The notes: generated from the sequence alone by a model not told the origin. Counted from the first letter of the stretch, positions 19,836 to 29,354 are shown. The stretch: 64,000 bases of DNA from Burkholderiaceae bacterium (GCA_031291325.1 JARLJG010000028.1:1-64000); one strand, 5' to 3'. Numbers and translations are program-made.

Positions 19836-20501
19836 ATGAATCGTGCGTTCTTACCAGTTGTGAAGTCTATGTTGGTCGCGATGCTGGCTGCTTCCTCCGT
19901 CGCAATCGTGACAATCGGCACTGCGCAGGCGGCTGCAGCAGGCGATCCTGCCAAGGGCGCAACATTGTACGCTACCGGCGACGCCGCCCGCGCAATTCCG
20001 CCCTGCGTGTCGTGCCACGGCCCGGATGGCAATTCCGTCATTACGCAAAATCCCAAATTGGCCGCCCAACACGCCGCGTATATCGTCAAGCAACTCGCCA
20101 ACTTCAAAAGCGGCGAGCGCAATAACCCGGTCATGGGCATGTTCGCCAAGGCCTTGACCGAGGAAGAAGCGCGCAACGTCGCGGCCTACCTGAGCGCCCA
20201 AAGCCAGGCGCCGGGCGCAGCGAAAAATAAAGATACCCTCGATTTCGGCAAGAAAATTTATCGTGCCGGCATCGCCGAAAAGGGTGTGCCGGCTTGCGCC
20301 GGTTGCCACGGGCCTGCGGGCGCCGGCATCCCCGCCAAATTCGCCCGCATCGGCGGCCAGCATCAGGATTACACGATTGCCCAGTTGACCAACTTCAACA
20401 ATGGCACGCGCAACAACAATCCGATCATGACGACCGTTGCCAAGCGTTTGTCGCCGGAAGAAATCCAGGCTGTTGCCGACTATGTGGCAGGCTTGAAATA
20501 A
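19836..20501 (+). CDS. Diheme cytochrome c4
   Basis: The 221-residue protein starts with a signal peptide ending near AQAAAAG and has two similar halves, each with one haem site (CVSCHG and CAGCHG) and a methionine ligand region (NPVMGMF and NPIMTTV). Cytochrome c4 is a periplasmic electron carrier, usually feeding terminal oxidases. In many Burkholderiales the cytochrome c maturation genes resB and ccsA follow it; here a terminator and msrP follow instead. Confidence 0.93.
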   Translation: MNRAFLPVVKSMLVAMLAASSVAIVTIGTAQAAAAGDPAKGATLYATGDAARAIPPCVSCHGPDGNSVITQNPKLAAQHAAYIVKQLANFKSGERNNPVMGMFAKALTEEEARNVAAYLSAQSQAPGAAKNKDTLDFGKKIYRAGIAEKGVPACAGCHGPAGAGIPAKFARIGGQHQDYTIAQLTNFNNGTRNNNPIMTTVAKRLSPEEIQAVADYVAGLK

Positions 20502-20533
20502 TAATCGACTGCGGGCGACCGCAACAGGTTTGG

Positions 20534-20566
20534 AAAAGGGCGACTGCGGTCGCCCTTTTTGATTTT
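20534..20566 (+). terminator. Terminator after cytochrome c4
   Basis: AAAAGGGCGAC-TGCG-GTCGCCCTTTTT forms a long perfect stem with a T-rich tail (TTTTGATTTTT). It isolates the cytochrome gene from msrP. Confidence 0.9.
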
Positions 20567-20658
20567 TCAGGGCAACAACGGTAATTGCGGAACTGGTGTA
20601 AGGTTGGCGGCGTCTATCTGACTAACTGTCACCTAACTTTTTACCGAATGGAGTTGCC

Positions 20659-21639
20659 ATGTCGACCAAACACCGTCCGCACGGAACCGATGTTCCCTTG
20701 GCATCGGAAATCACGCCACGCGCAGTTTTCGAGGGGCGTCGCAGCTTTATCCGCCAAATGGCGCTTGGGACCATTGCCGGCAGCGCGCTGATCGAGCTGG
20801 CCAGCCGCCAGGCGTTCGCGCAAAGCAGCAGTGCGCAAAAATTGGCGGCCAAGCCCAATCCCGCCTATGTCGTCATGGATAAGCCGACCTCGTACCAGGA
20901 CGTCACCACCTATAACAACTTCTACGAATTCGGCACCGATAAATCCGAGCCGGCGCGCAACGCCCGCACCTTGCAAACGCACCCGTGGCAGGTGTCGATC
21001 GAGGGCGAGGTGAAAAAGCCGCTTGTGCTGGACCTGGACAGCCTGCTGAAACTGGCGCCGCTGGAAGAGCGCATCTACCGGCTGCGCTGCGTGGAAGGCT
21101 GGTCGATGGTGATCCCGTGGATCGGCTACTCGTTGTCGGCCCTGATCAAGAAGGTGGAGCCGACCTCGAACGCCAAATATGTCGAATTCACTTCGCTGGC
21201 CGACAAGAAGCAAATGCCCGGCGTGCGCGATCCGGTGCTGGAATGGCCTTACGTCGAGGGTTTGCGCATCGACGAGGCAAATCATCCGTTGACCCTGTTG
21301 ACGCTGGGCTTGTATGGCGAAGTGCTGCCGAACCAGAACGGCGCCCCGGTGCGGATAGCGGTGCCTTGGAAGTATGGCTTCAAGTCGGCCAAATCGATCG
21401 TCAAGATCCGTTTCACCAGGGATCAGCCGCGCACTGCCTGGAATCTGGCTGCGCCGCAGGAATACGGCTTTTATTCGAACGTCAACCCGGAAGTCGATCA
21501 CCCGCGCTGGTCGCAGGCGAGCGAGCGCAGGATTGGTGAAGATGGATTATTCGCCCGGAAGCGCAAGACCCTGATGTTCAACGGCTATAGCGAAGTAGCG
21601 TCGCTGTATACCGGCATGGACTTGAAAAAATACTTTTAA
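20659..21639 (+). CDS. msrP: Protein-methionine-sulfoxide reductase, molybdopterin catalytic subunit MsrP
   Basis: MsrP (formerly YedY) repairs oxidised methionines in periplasmic proteins. The N terminus has a Tat signal with the twin arginine at residues 27-28 ([11 protein letters not shown]) and a cleavage region around AFAQ. The molybdenum-binding cysteine is in [18 protein letters not shown], and [16 protein letters not shown] lies downstream as in the sulfite oxidase fold. At 326 residues it is full length. GGAGTTGCC precedes the ATG. msrQ follows after 6 nt. Confidence 0.96.
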   Translation: MSTKHRPHGTDVPLASEITPRAVFEGRRSFIRQMALGTIAGSALIELASRQAFAQSSSAQKLAAKPNPAYVVMDKPTSYQDVTTYNNFYEFGTDKSEPARNARTLQTHPWQVSIEGEVKKPLVLDLDSLLKLAPLEERIYRLRCVEGWSMVIPWIGYSLSALIKKVEPTSNAKYVEFTSLADKKQMPGVRDPVLEWPYVEGLRIDEANHPLTLLTLGLYGEVLPNQNGAPVRIAVPWKYGFKSAKSIVKIRFTRDQPRTAWNLAAPQEYGFYSNVNPEVDHPRWSQASERRIGEDGLFARKRKTLMFNGYSEVASLYTGMDLKKYF

Positions 21640-21645
21640 CCGATC

Positions 21646-22287
21646 ATGTTCAATCCAAACCCAAAGCAATTCCGGGCCATCAAAGCGCTGTTATTCGTGC
21701 TGGCGCTGCTGCCCTTGGTCCGCCTGATTGCATTCACGGCGCTGGATCGCCTGGGCGCCAATCCGGTGGAATTCATCACCCGCAATACCGGCGATTGGAC
21801 CTTGTATTTTCTATGCTTCACCTTGAGCGTGACGCCGCTGCGGCGTATCGCTGGTTGGAACTGGCTGTTGAAATTGCGCCGCATGATCGGGCTGTATGCA
21901 TTTTTCTATGCGCTGTTGCATTTCACCACCTTCCTCTGGTTCGACCATTTTTTCGATTTCGGCGAGATGTGGAAAGACGTGCTCAAGCGGCCCTTCATCA
22001 CCGTTGGCTTCATCGCATTTTTATTGCTGATTCCGTTGGCGCTGACCAGCACCAACGGCATGATAAAGCGCCTGGGCGGCAAGCGCTGGCAGTGGTTGCA
22101 TCGCGCGATCTACGTGATCGCGCCGCTGGGAATCCTGCATTTTTGGTGGATGAAGGCGGGCAAGCACGATTTCGCGCAACCGATCGTATTCGGCGCAATC
22201 GTCGCCGTCTTGCTGTTGGCTAGGGTGTATTGGCGTTCCGCCAAAACGGGTAGCCGCGCCGAGGCAGTCAATCCCAAGCCGGTCTAG
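21646..22287 (+). CDS. msrQ: MsrPQ haem-binding membrane subunit MsrQ
   Basis: MsrQ (YedZ) is the inner-membrane cytochrome b-type partner that hands electrons to MsrP. The 213-residue product has about six membrane helices and conserved histidines in YALLHFTTFLWFDH, WQWLHRAIYV and LGILHFWWM, candidates for haem ligation. The motif RRMIGLYAFFYALLHF is typical of the ferric reductase-like domain. It is in an operon with msrP. Confidence 0.95.
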   Translation: MFNPNPKQFRAIKALLFVLALLPLVRLIAFTALDRLGANPVEFITRNTGDWTLYFLCFTLSVTPLRRIAGWNWLLKLRRMIGLYAFFYALLHFTTFLWFDHFFDFGEMWKDVLKRPFITVGFIAFLLLIPLALTSTNGMIKRLGGKRWQWLHRAIYVIAPLGILHFWWMKAGKHDFAQPIVFGAIVAVLLLARVYWRSAKTGSRAEAVNPKPV

Positions 22288-22347
22288 AGGAGCGGAAAAG
22301 AGGGTGTTGGAAATTGCATTCGGTTAACTTTAACCGGATAATAAGCA

Positions 22348-22962
22348 ATGTCCGATTTTCTTCTCACCCCCGGAAAGTTGCCGCACCGTTCGCAGCGCTG
22401 GGCTTTGCGCACGCTGGCCTTGTTTGGCTGGCATGTGCATTTTGCGCCGCTGCCTGGCCCGCGCGGCGTGGTCATCGTCTATCCGCATACGTCGAACTGG
22501 GATTTTCCGATCGGGATACTGGCGAAATCGGCGGTCGGTGTGCCGATCCATTGGCTCGGCAAGGAAGCGCTGTTCAAAGGCTCCTGCGGGCTGCTGCTGG
22601 GCCGCTTGTTCCGCCGCATGGGTGGCGAGCCGATTGAGCGGCGCGCGTCGACTGGCGCTATCGAGCGGCTTGGACAGCATATCCGCGCTGCCGACTGGTA
22701 TTGGCTGGCGTTGGCGCCGGAAGGGACGCGCAACTATCGGCCCTATTGGCGCAGCGGCTTCTATCATATTGCGATGGCGGCCAAGGTGCCGTTGGCGCTG
22801 GCCTACATCGACTATGCGACCCGCACGGTGGGAGTGATCGATTACGTGGACTTGACGGGCGACATAGAACGCGATTTGGAGCGCATACGGGCGGCCTATG
22901 CCGGACGGTGCGGACTGCACCCGGAAATGGCCGCGCCGATCAAGCTGGCACCGCCAAAGTAA
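22348..22962 (+). CDS. Lysophospholipid acyltransferase family protein (PlsC-like)
   Basis: The 204-residue protein has the acyltransferase block HTSNWD (HX4D catalytic motif), a second block GGEPIERR and the third block LAPEGTR. Such enzymes transfer acyl chains to lysophospholipids or related acceptors at the inner membrane. The exact substrate cannot be read from the sequence. It starts 60 nt after msrQ. It converges with lptM, occupying the place where lysA is found in related genomes. Confidence 0.85.
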   Translation: MSDFLLTPGKLPHRSQRWALRTLALFGWHVHFAPLPGPRGVVIVYPHTSNWDFPIGILAKSAVGVPIHWLGKEALFKGSCGLLLGRLFRRMGGEPIERRASTGAIERLGQHIRAADWYWLALAPEGTRNYRPYWRSGFYHIAMAAKVPLALAYIDYATRTVGVIDYVDLTGDIERDLERIRAAYAGRCGLHPEMAAPIKLAPPK

Positions 22963-22965
22963 CTC

Positions 22966-23172
22966 CTACTTCGTCGAATTGGCGTCCGAAGCAGCTGCCG
23001 GTGTATTCGTCTGTGGCGCCGCAGGCGGGCTGACTGGCTTGGCGGGCGCGCTACTTGCTTGCGGAACGGGCAGATACAACGGGCCGCGTTGCCCGCATGC
23101 CGCCAACGAGCAAAATATCGCCAAGCTCAAGCAGAGGCGCGCAAAACGGGATACATTGAAAGCGGCGTTCAC
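22966..23172 (-). CDS. lptM: LPS translocon maturation chaperone LptM (YifL-like lipoprotein)
   Basis: A 68-residue lipoprotein with the lipobox SLAAC followed at once by GQRGPLYLP, the diagnostic LptM/YifL motif, then a Pro/Ala-rich tail. LptM assists disulfide rearrangement and assembly of the outer-membrane LptD-LptE translocon. In many proteobacteria it precedes lysA; here no lysA follows. It is divergent from cyaY with 39 nt between the starts. Confidence 0.88.
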   Translation of the reverse strand: MNAAFNVSRFARLCLSLAIFCSLAACGQRGPLYLPVPQASSAPAKPVSPPAAPQTNTPAAASDANSTK

Positions 23173-23211
23173 GATTAAAATCTCAGTTTGACGAATGAAA
23201 TGGAGTGTAGC

Positions 23212-23547
23212 ATGACCGAATCGGAATTTCTGGCTTTGGCGGATTCCACGTTAAAGGCCATCGAGGCGGGGCTGGAACAGATCGCCAACGAGAGCGATCT
23301 CGACGTCGAGTGCAGCCGCAGCGGCAATGTGCTGGAAATCGAGTTTGTCGACAACGGTTCCAAGATCATCGTCAACAGCCAGGCGCCGATGCAGGAAATG
23401 TGGGTCGCGGCCAAGGCCGGCGGTTTTCATTACCGCCGTGTAGGCGAAGAGTGGCGCAATACCCGCGACGGCACGGAATTGTTCAGCGCGCTGTCGGGTT
23501 TGGCGAGCGGACAAGCAGGGCAGCCGGTTTCCTTGTCCGCGCGATAG
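23212..23547 (+). CDS. cyaY: Iron donor protein CyaY (frataxin)
   Basis: The product starts MTESEFLALADSTLKAIEAGLEQ with the acidic first helix typical of frataxins, followed by VLEIEFVDNGSKIIVNSQAPMQEMWVAAKAGGFHYR. CyaY binds iron and modulates Fe-S cluster assembly with IscS. The ATG at 23212 follows GGAG by 6 nt; the track start 8 codons earlier is less likely. Length 111. Confidence 0.94.
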   Translation: MTESEFLALADSTLKAIEAGLEQIANESDLDVECSRSGNVLEIEFVDNGSKIIVNSQAPMQEMWVAAKAGGFHYRRVGEEWRNTRDGTELFSALSGLASGQAGQPVSLSAR

Positions 23548-23554
23548 GAGCCCT

Positions 23555-25903
23555 CTAAAACAGCTCGTTCTTTACCGCATCCTTGGTCTTTTCCTCTTCC
23601 ACCGGCACTTTGTCCTCCAGGCCCAGCGAGCGCACGCCGGTGCCGGGAGGATTCTCCGCGTAGTAGTAATCGCCGCCCGCTTGTATCACGCCTTGCGGGA
23701 CGGTTCGGTCGACGTTCGGCACGTCCTTCAAGGTTTTTTGCATGTAGCCGAGCCAGATCGGCAGCGCCAGCCCGCCACCGGTCTCGCGGTTGCCCAGGTT
23801 TTTGGGTTGGTCGAAGCCGACCCAGGCGATGCCGACGATTTTCGGTTGGTAGCCGGCGAACCAGGCGTCGAACGAATCGTTGGTGGTGCCGGTCTTGCCG
23901 GCGATATCGGTGCGCTTCAAAGCCAGCGCCTTGACGGCAGTGCCGTACCGGACCACGTCTTTCAACATGCTATCCATCAGGAAGGCGTTGCGTTCGTCGA
24001 TGATCCGGTTGGCTTGGTCGCCAGCCTTGTCCGGCTTGACTTGCGACAGTATCTTGCCATCGGCGTCGGTCACTTTGGTAATCAGGTAGGGATTGGTCTT
24101 GTAGCCGCCGTTGGCGAACACCGAATAGGCGCCGACCATCTGCCACGGCGTCACCGCGCCGGAGCCCAGCGCCAGCGTCAGGAACGGCGGATTGCGCTCG
24201 CTATCGAAGCCGAAACGGGTCGCGTATTCCTGCCCATATTTCGCGCCGATCTTTTGCAGGATGCGAATCGAAATCATGTTCTTCGATTTGGTCAAGCCGC
24301 GCCGCATGGTCATTGGGCCTTCGTACTTGCCGTCGTAGTTCTTCGGCTCCCAGGCTTGTCCGCCGGTCTGCTCGGCGGAAAAACTGATCGGCGCGTCGTT
24401 GACGATGGTCGCCGGCGAGAGCCCCTTTTCCAGGGATGCCGAATAGATGAACGGCTTGAACGAGGAACCCGGCTGGCGGTAGGCTTGCGTGACGTGGTTG
24501 AATTTATTCAGGTTGTAATCGAAGCCGCCGACCAACGCACGGATCGAGCCGTCCTCGCTATTGGCGGCGACAAAAGCGGACTGCACTTCCGGCAACTGCG
24601 TAATCGACCACGCCGGGCCGTCGAGGAAGACGCGGATGATCGCGCCGCGTTGCACGCGCTTGTTGGGCGGCGCTTTGTCGCTGAGCAGGTTGGCGGCGAA
24701 CGCCAATCCCGGGCCGTTGATGTTGATTTCGTCGCCGCTGGATAAAACCGCGCGCACGTTCTTGGGCGAGGCTTCCAGCACGACGGCGGCCACGATGTCG
24801 TCGCTGTCGGGATGGTCGGCCAGTTCGGTCTCGATGACATCGTCCGCTTCTTCTTTCTTGGCGGGGATTTCCATATAGCCTTCCGGGCCGCGATAACCGT
24901 GCTTCTTCTCGTAGTCGAGCACGCCACGGCGCAAGGCGATGTAGGCCGCGTCCTGGTCGGCCTTGGTGATCGTGGTAAACACGTTCAAGCCGCGCGAATA
25001 CGCATCTTCCTTGAATTGCTCATACACCAGTTGGCGCGTCATTTCGGCGACGTATTCGGCGTGCATGCCGAATTCGTTGGCGTCGGTTTTCACGTGCAGC
25101 GGCTCGTTTTGCGCTTGCTGGAATTGCGCATCGTCGATGTAATGCAAATCGTGCATGCGTTCAAGGATGTACTGCTGACGCGCTTTTGCGCGCTTCGGAT
25201 TGACCACCGGATTGTAAGCCGATGGCGCTTTCGGCAAACCTGCCAGCATGGCCGCCTCGGCCACCGTGATTTCAGACAATTGCTTGCCGAAATAGATTTG
25301 TGCGGCCGACGAGAAGCCGTACGCGCGCTGACCCAGATAAATCTGGTTCATATAGACTTCCAGAATCTGGTCCTTGGTCAAATTCTGCTCGATTTTCCAC
25401 GCCAGCAAGACTTCATACACTTTGCGCTTGAGCGTTTGTTCGCTGGAAAGGAAGAAATTGCGCGCAACTTGCTGGGTGATGGTGGACGCCCCTTGTTTGG
25501 CGCCGCCGCCGGCGTTATGGACGGCGGCGCGCAAAATGCCTTGGTAGTCGACGCCGCCGTGTTCATAGAAACGGTCGTCTTCGATTGCCAGGACGGCTTT
25601 CTTCATGATATCCGGCACGTCCTTGATGCGCACCAGGTTGCGGCGCTCTTCGCCGAATTCGCCGATCAACACATTGTCGGCCGAAAAAATACGCAGCGGA
25701 ATTTTCGGCCGATAGTCGGTCAGGGAGTCGAGCGCGGGCAGATTCGGGTAGGCTAAAGCCAGCACGAAGCCGACCAGCAGACCCGCGATCAGAAAGATGC
25801 TTGCCAGCAAGCCGATCACGTACAATGCCAATCGTGCTGGCAGACTCAGATGGCGCTTGGGTGTTGCGGAAGGCGTTGCTGGAGCAGGTTGGCTAGAGCT
25901 CAT
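23555..25903 (-). CDS. mrcA: Penicillin-binding protein 1A
   Basis: This class A enzyme polymerises and cross-links peptidoglycan in the periplasm. The 782-residue product has one N-terminal membrane anchor (about residues 25-50), the GT51 glycosyltransferase domain (EDDRFYEHGGVD, GASTITQQVARNFFL, KRKVYEVLLAWKIE), an OB-like insert typical of PBP1A, and the transpeptidase domain with PGSSFKPF (catalytic Ser), SKN and KTGTT. It is divergent from pilM, the common arrangement in Beta- and Gammaproteobacteria. Confidence 0.96.
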   Translation of the reverse strand: MSSSQPAPATPSATPKRHLSLPARLALYVIGLLASIFLIAGLLVGFVLALAYPNLPALDSLTDYRPKIPLRIFSADNVLIGEFGEERRNLVRIKDVPDIMKKAVLAIEDDRFYEHGGVDYQGILRAAVHNAGGGAKQGASTITQQVARNFFLSSEQTLKRKVYEVLLAWKIEQNLTKDQILEVYMNQIYLGQRAYGFSSAAQIYFGKQLSEITVAEAAMLAGLPKAPSAYNPVVNPKRAKARQQYILERMHDLHYIDDAQFQQAQNEPLHVKTDANEFGMHAEYVAEMTRQLVYEQFKEDAYSRGLNVFTTITKADQDAAYIALRRGVLDYEKKHGYRGPEGYMEIPAKKEEADDVIETELADHPDSDDIVAAVVLEASPKNVRAVLSSGDEININGPGLAFAANLLSDKAPPNKRVQRGAIIRVFLDGPAWSITQLPEVQSAFVAANSEDGSIRALVGGFDYNLNKFNHVTQAYRQPGSSFKPFIYSASLEKGLSPATIVNDAPISFSAEQTGGQAWEPKNYDGKYEGPMTMRRGLTKSKNMISIRILQKIGAKYGQEYATRFGFDSERNPPFLTLALGSGAVTPWQMVGAYSVFANGGYKTNPYLITKVTDADGKILSQVKPDKAGDQANRIIDERNAFLMDSMLKDVVRYGTAVKALALKRTDIAGKTGTTNDSFDAWFAGYQPKIVGIAWVGFDQPKNLGNRETGGGLALPIWLGYMQKTLKDVPNVDRTVPQGVIQAGGDYYYAENPPGTGVRSLGLEDKVPVEEEKTKDAVKNELF

Positions 25904-26057
25904 GCGGTGAGGGATTCGAGAATGGTGTATCGGCGGGATTATAGCCGGCAGTGGCCTTTGAACCCGTTTGCGCCTGCAAAACAGGCAATATTATGCACCG
26001 AACTAAAAAAAAGTGGGGTTTTGGCAACGCATTTGCAAATTACTATGCGGAAAGTGC

Positions 26058-26087
26058 TTTACACTTCTGGACGCTTATTGCTACGAT
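26058..26087 (+). promoter_or_regulatory. Candidate promoter of the pilMNOPQ operon
   Basis: TTTACA and TACGAT are separated by 18 bp in the 324-bp gap between mrcA and pilM. Both boxes match the consensus in at least four of six positions. The leader to pilM would be about 135 nt. No other gene was seen in this gap. Confidence 0.45.
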
Positions 26088-26227
26088 TTAATGTAATCTT
26101 TGATAAATGTCACCTAAACGCTGGTTTTTAAACGAAATTTTTTGTCTGGAAGCATTTTTTCGCTAGTTAGACCTGCCTTTTGGCGGTGAGTTCACACGGA
26201 AAATCATGTTTTTGGGGGGAGCTGCCC

Positions 26228-27310
26228 TTGGTTTTTGATCTCGGATCATTACTTGGAAACAAGAATCCACCGCTAGTCGGCCTGGATATCAGCACGTCGG
26301 GCGTAAAACTCGTTGAATTGACCCAAATCGGCAAAAATGAGCTGTGCCTGGAACGATTTGCGTCGGAAAGTTTGCCGCGCGGCGCTGTGGTGGACGGCAA
26401 TATCGAGAATATCGAGCAGGTCTCGGACGCCGTGCGTCGGGTTTTGAAGAAGAGCGGCACGCGCGCCAAATATGTGGCGCTGGGCATGCCGCCGGCCTCC
26501 GTCATTACCAAGAAAATCATCCTGCCGGGTGGCATGTCGGAAGAGGAACTTGAGCTGCAGGTGGAAACCGAAGCCAGCCAATATATTCCATTTGCCCTCG
26601 ATGAAGTCAGTCTCGATTTCGACGTGGTCGGACCGGTTGCGAATTCGCCCGAAGACGTCGAAGTGCTGTTGGCGGCAACCCGGAAAGAGAAAGTCGAAGA
26701 CCGCGTCGCGGTGGCCGAAGCTGCCGGTTTGACGCCGCTGAAGATGGATATCGAGTCGTACGCCGCGCGGGCCGCGATCGACCGCATCATTGCCCAGCTT
26801 CCCAAGGGCGGCCAGGGGCAAATCGTGGCACTGTTCCAGATCGGCGCGCAGGTCACCCATGTTTCGGTGTTGATGGACGGGCAAGTCATCTATGAGCGCG
26901 AACAGCCATTCGGCGGAAATCAATTGACGCAGGACATTGTGCGTGCCTACGGCTTGTCCTACGAAGAAGCGGAAACGAAAAAGCGCGCAGGCGATCTGCC
27001 GGAAGGTTACGAGCGCGAATTGCTCGAACCGTTCCTTGAAAACGTGGCGCTGGAAGTCACGCGCGCGATCCAGTTCTTCTTCACCTCGACCCCCTATACG
27101 CGTATCGACCAGATATTTTTGGCCGGAGGTTGCGCGATCATCTCGGGTCTGGTCGAAGTGGTCGCCGACCGCACCAAGATATCGGCGGCCGTCGTCAGCC
27201 CATTCAAGGGCATGCAATTGGCGCCAAACGTGCGGGAAAAGCAGTTGCGCGTTGAGGCGCCTGCGTTCCTGGTGGCTTGCGGACTCGCCATGCGGAGATT
27301 TGACCGATGA
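26228..27310 (+). CDS. pilM: Type IV pilus assembly protein PilM
   Basis: PilM is an actin-like cytoplasmic protein that binds the N-terminal tail of PilN and links the pilus machine to the inner membrane. The 360-residue product starts VFDLGSLLGNKNPPLVGLDIS and has the ATPase-type blocks LDISTSGVKLVEL, FQIGAQVTHVSVLMDG and FLAGGCAIISGL. The start is set at the TTG at 26228, which lies 6-7 nt after GGGGGAG; the track start 16 codons earlier lacks family similarity. It overlaps pilN by 4 nt. Confidence 0.94.
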   Translation: MVFDLGSLLGNKNPPLVGLDISTSGVKLVELTQIGKNELCLERFASESLPRGAVVDGNIENIEQVSDAVRRVLKKSGTRAKYVALGMPPASVITKKIILPGGMSEEELELQVETEASQYIPFALDEVSLDFDVVGPVANSPEDVEVLLAATRKEKVEDRVAVAEAAGLTPLKMDIESYAARAAIDRIIAQLPKGGQGQIVALFQIGAQVTHVSVLMDGQVIYEREQPFGGNQLTQDIVRAYGLSYEEAETKKRAGDLPEGYERELLEPFLENVALEVTRAIQFFFTSTPYTRIDQIFLAGGCAIISGLVEVVADRTKISAAVVSPFKGMQLAPNVREKQLRVEAPAFLVACGLAMRRFDR

Positions 27311-28161
27311 TCAGAATTAATCTTCTCCCCCATCGCGAAGCAAAACGCAAACAAAACAAGAACGCGTTTTATCGACTGTTGGTGCTGTCCGGGGTTTTCG
27401 GCGCTGCGGTCGTGTTCGCCGTTGCCGCTTTCATCGAAACGAAAATTGCCGAGCAGGATCAGCGCAATACCTTTTTCAAGGCCGAAAACAAGAAGCTGGA
27501 CGAGCAGATTGTGGAAATCGGCACGCTTGAAGAAGACATCAAAGCATTGAAGGCGCGCCAGGCGGCGGTGGAGGATTTGCAAAGCGACCGCAATCAGCCC
27601 GTCTATCTGCTCGACGAACTGGTCAAGCAGGTGCCGGAAGGCATATTTTTGCGCAATTTTAAACAAGAGGGGCAAAAAGTAACGATGGCGGGCGTGGCGC
27701 AATCGAACGAGCGGGTATCGGAATTGCTGCACAATTTCAGCAACAATTCGCAGTGGCTCGAGCGGCCGGAATTGGGCGAGAGTAAAGCTGCCACCATCGG
27801 GCAGGGGCGAGACGCCAAGAAGGTATTTGAATTCACGATGACGGTGAGCATCCGGCGTTTGCGTGACAAAGAGAACGCCGCTGCCGCCAGTGCGACAGAT
27901 AAGGCCGGCAAAGATAAATCGACTGCGCCAACTGCTAAACCTGGCGACACGGCGGCGCTGCCGGTCGAAAAGCCTGTCGATAAGCCCACCGATAAGGCTG
28001 CCGCCGACAAGTCTGTGAATAAGCCGGACGCCAAGCCGGACGCCAAGCCCGCAGCGCCCGCCGATAAATCTGCGGCAGCGGGCGACAAGGCGGCAACCGC
28101 AAAAGACGCAGCCGATGCCGGCGCAAACGGCGCGCCAGGCAATGCGCCGAAGAAACCGTAG
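27307..28161 (+). CDS. pilN: Type IV pilus assembly protein PilN with long C-terminal tail
   Basis: MIRINLLPHREAKRKQNKN is the canonical cytoplasmic PilN tail that docks into PilM; one membrane helix follows (about residues 25-45) and then a coiled coil and ferredoxin-like periplasmic domain. PilN pairs with PilO in the alignment complex. The family is normally about 180-210 residues. Here the protein continues to 284 residues with a low-complexity Lys/Ala/Pro/Asp tail from about residue 195, likely disordered. Confidence 0.93.
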   Translation: MIRINLLPHREAKRKQNKNAFYRLLVLSGVFGAAVVFAVAAFIETKIAEQDQRNTFFKAENKKLDEQIVEIGTLEEDIKALKARQAAVEDLQSDRNQPVYLLDELVKQVPEGIFLRNFKQEGQKVTMAGVAQSNERVSELLHNFSNNSQWLERPELGESKAATIGQGRDAKKVFEFTMTVSIRRLRDKENAAAASATDKAGKDKSTAPTAKPGDTAALPVEKPVDKPTDKAAADKSVNKPDAKPDAKPAAPADKSAAAGDKAATAKDAADAGANGAPGNAPKKP

Positions 28162-28176
28162 AAGGAAAGGCACGCG

Positions 28177-28818
28177 ATGGCGGATTTAAATGAAGTTGGA
28201 AACGCAGTTGCCGCGCAATTTCGCGGACTGAATGGCCGGCATCCGGGGCAGTGGCCGATCGTGCCGAGGGTAATGTGTGCGATCGGCGTATTTGTCGCGG
28301 TTCTGATCCTGGCATGGTTCGGCTACTGGAGCTCGCAATTGGACGAATTGGACGCCGGCGAGAAGGAAGAGGCGAAACAGCGCGAAGCCTTTACGGAAAA
28401 GATCCATAAGGCAATCAATCTGGACGCGTTGATAAAGCAAAAGCTGCAGGTCCAGGAATATGTGTCCACGCTAGAGAAAGCTTTGCCCAGCAAGGCGGAA
28501 ATGGACGCTCTTTTGTCGGACATCAATCATGCAGGTTTGGGGCGTGGATTGCAGTTTGAGCTTTTCAAGCCGGACCAGCCTGTGGTCAAGGATTATTATG
28601 CCGAACAGCCTATTCACATCATGGTGACCGGGACCTATCATGACATCGGCGCATTTTCCAGCGATATCGCCAACTTGCCGCGTATCGTGACGCTAAACAA
28701 CTTGAATTTGACGTCCAAGGATGGAACGCTGACGCTGGACGCGATCGCCAAGACGTTTCGCTATCTCGATCAGAAGGAAGTATCGGAGCAGAAAAGCGCG
28801 AAAGGAGCGAAGAAATGA
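28177..28818 (+). CDS. pilO: Type IV pilus assembly protein PilO
   Basis: PilO forms a periplasmic complex with PilN that connects the inner-membrane platform to PilP and the secretin. The 213-residue product has a cytoplasmic N terminus, one membrane helix (about residues 27-50, VPRVMCAIGVFVAVLILAWFGYW), a coiled coil and a C-terminal domain with YHDIGAFSSDIANLPRIVTL. It overlaps pilP by 4 nt (ATGA). Confidence 0.94.
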   Translation: MADLNEVGNAVAAQFRGLNGRHPGQWPIVPRVMCAIGVFVAVLILAWFGYWSSQLDELDAGEKEEAKQREAFTEKIHKAINLDALIKQKLQVQEYVSTLEKALPSKAEMDALLSDINHAGLGRGLQFELFKPDQPVVKDYYAEQPIHIMVTGTYHDIGAFSSDIANLPRIVTLNNLNLTSKDGTLTLDAIAKTFRYLDQKEVSEQKSAKGAKK

Positions 28819-29354
28819 GGCTATCGCGTATCGCAGCTTGCGCGTCGATCATCATGTTGCTGTCTTCGCTTTCCGCATGCGGGGACGGTGGGATGACGGG
28901 AGTCAAGCAGTGGATGGCGCAGACCAAGGCGGAAACCAGGATTACCGTGCCAAAACTGGTGGAACCCAAAAAATTCGCGCCCTATTTGTATGCGGACCAG
29001 GATGCGGTCGATCCGTTCAATCAAAGCAAATTGACGGTTGTGTTCCAGAAGATGCAAGCGAACACGCATAGCAAGCTGGCGCCGGATCCAAACCGGCGGC
29101 ATGGGCCTTTGGAAAGCTTTCCGCTGGACGCCATTACGATGGTCGGTTCGATCAACAAGGGCGGACCCCATGCGGTATTGCAGGTGGACAAAACCGTGTA
29201 CGACGTCAAGGTCGGCGATTATCTTGGCCAGAACGATGGCAAGATCGAGGCAATTACCGATAGCGACGTGAAAATCAGCGAACGTGTTCAAGATGCGAGC
29301 GGCGAATGGGTCGAGCGCAAGACTTCTTTAGAGTTGCAGGAGACGAAGAAATGA
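28815..29354 (+). CDS. pilP: Type IV pilus assembly lipoprotein PilP
   Basis: The 179-residue protein has a lipoprotein signal (LSSLSAC) and the PilP core DPFNQSKL, LESFPLDAITMVGSINKGG, AVLQVDKTVYDVKVGDYLGQNDGKI. PilP is inner-membrane anchored and bridges PilNO to the N0 domain of PilQ. It overlaps both neighbours by 4 nt, so translation of pilO, pilP and pilQ is probably coupled. Confidence 0.95.
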   Translation: MRLSRIAACASIIMLLSSLSACGDGGMTGVKQWMAQTKAETRITVPKLVEPKKFAPYLYADQDAVDPFNQSKLTVVFQKMQANTHSKLAPDPNRRHGPLESFPLDAITMVGSINKGGPHAVLQVDKTVYDVKVGDYLGQNDGKIEAITDSDVKISERVQDASGEWVERKTSLELQETKK

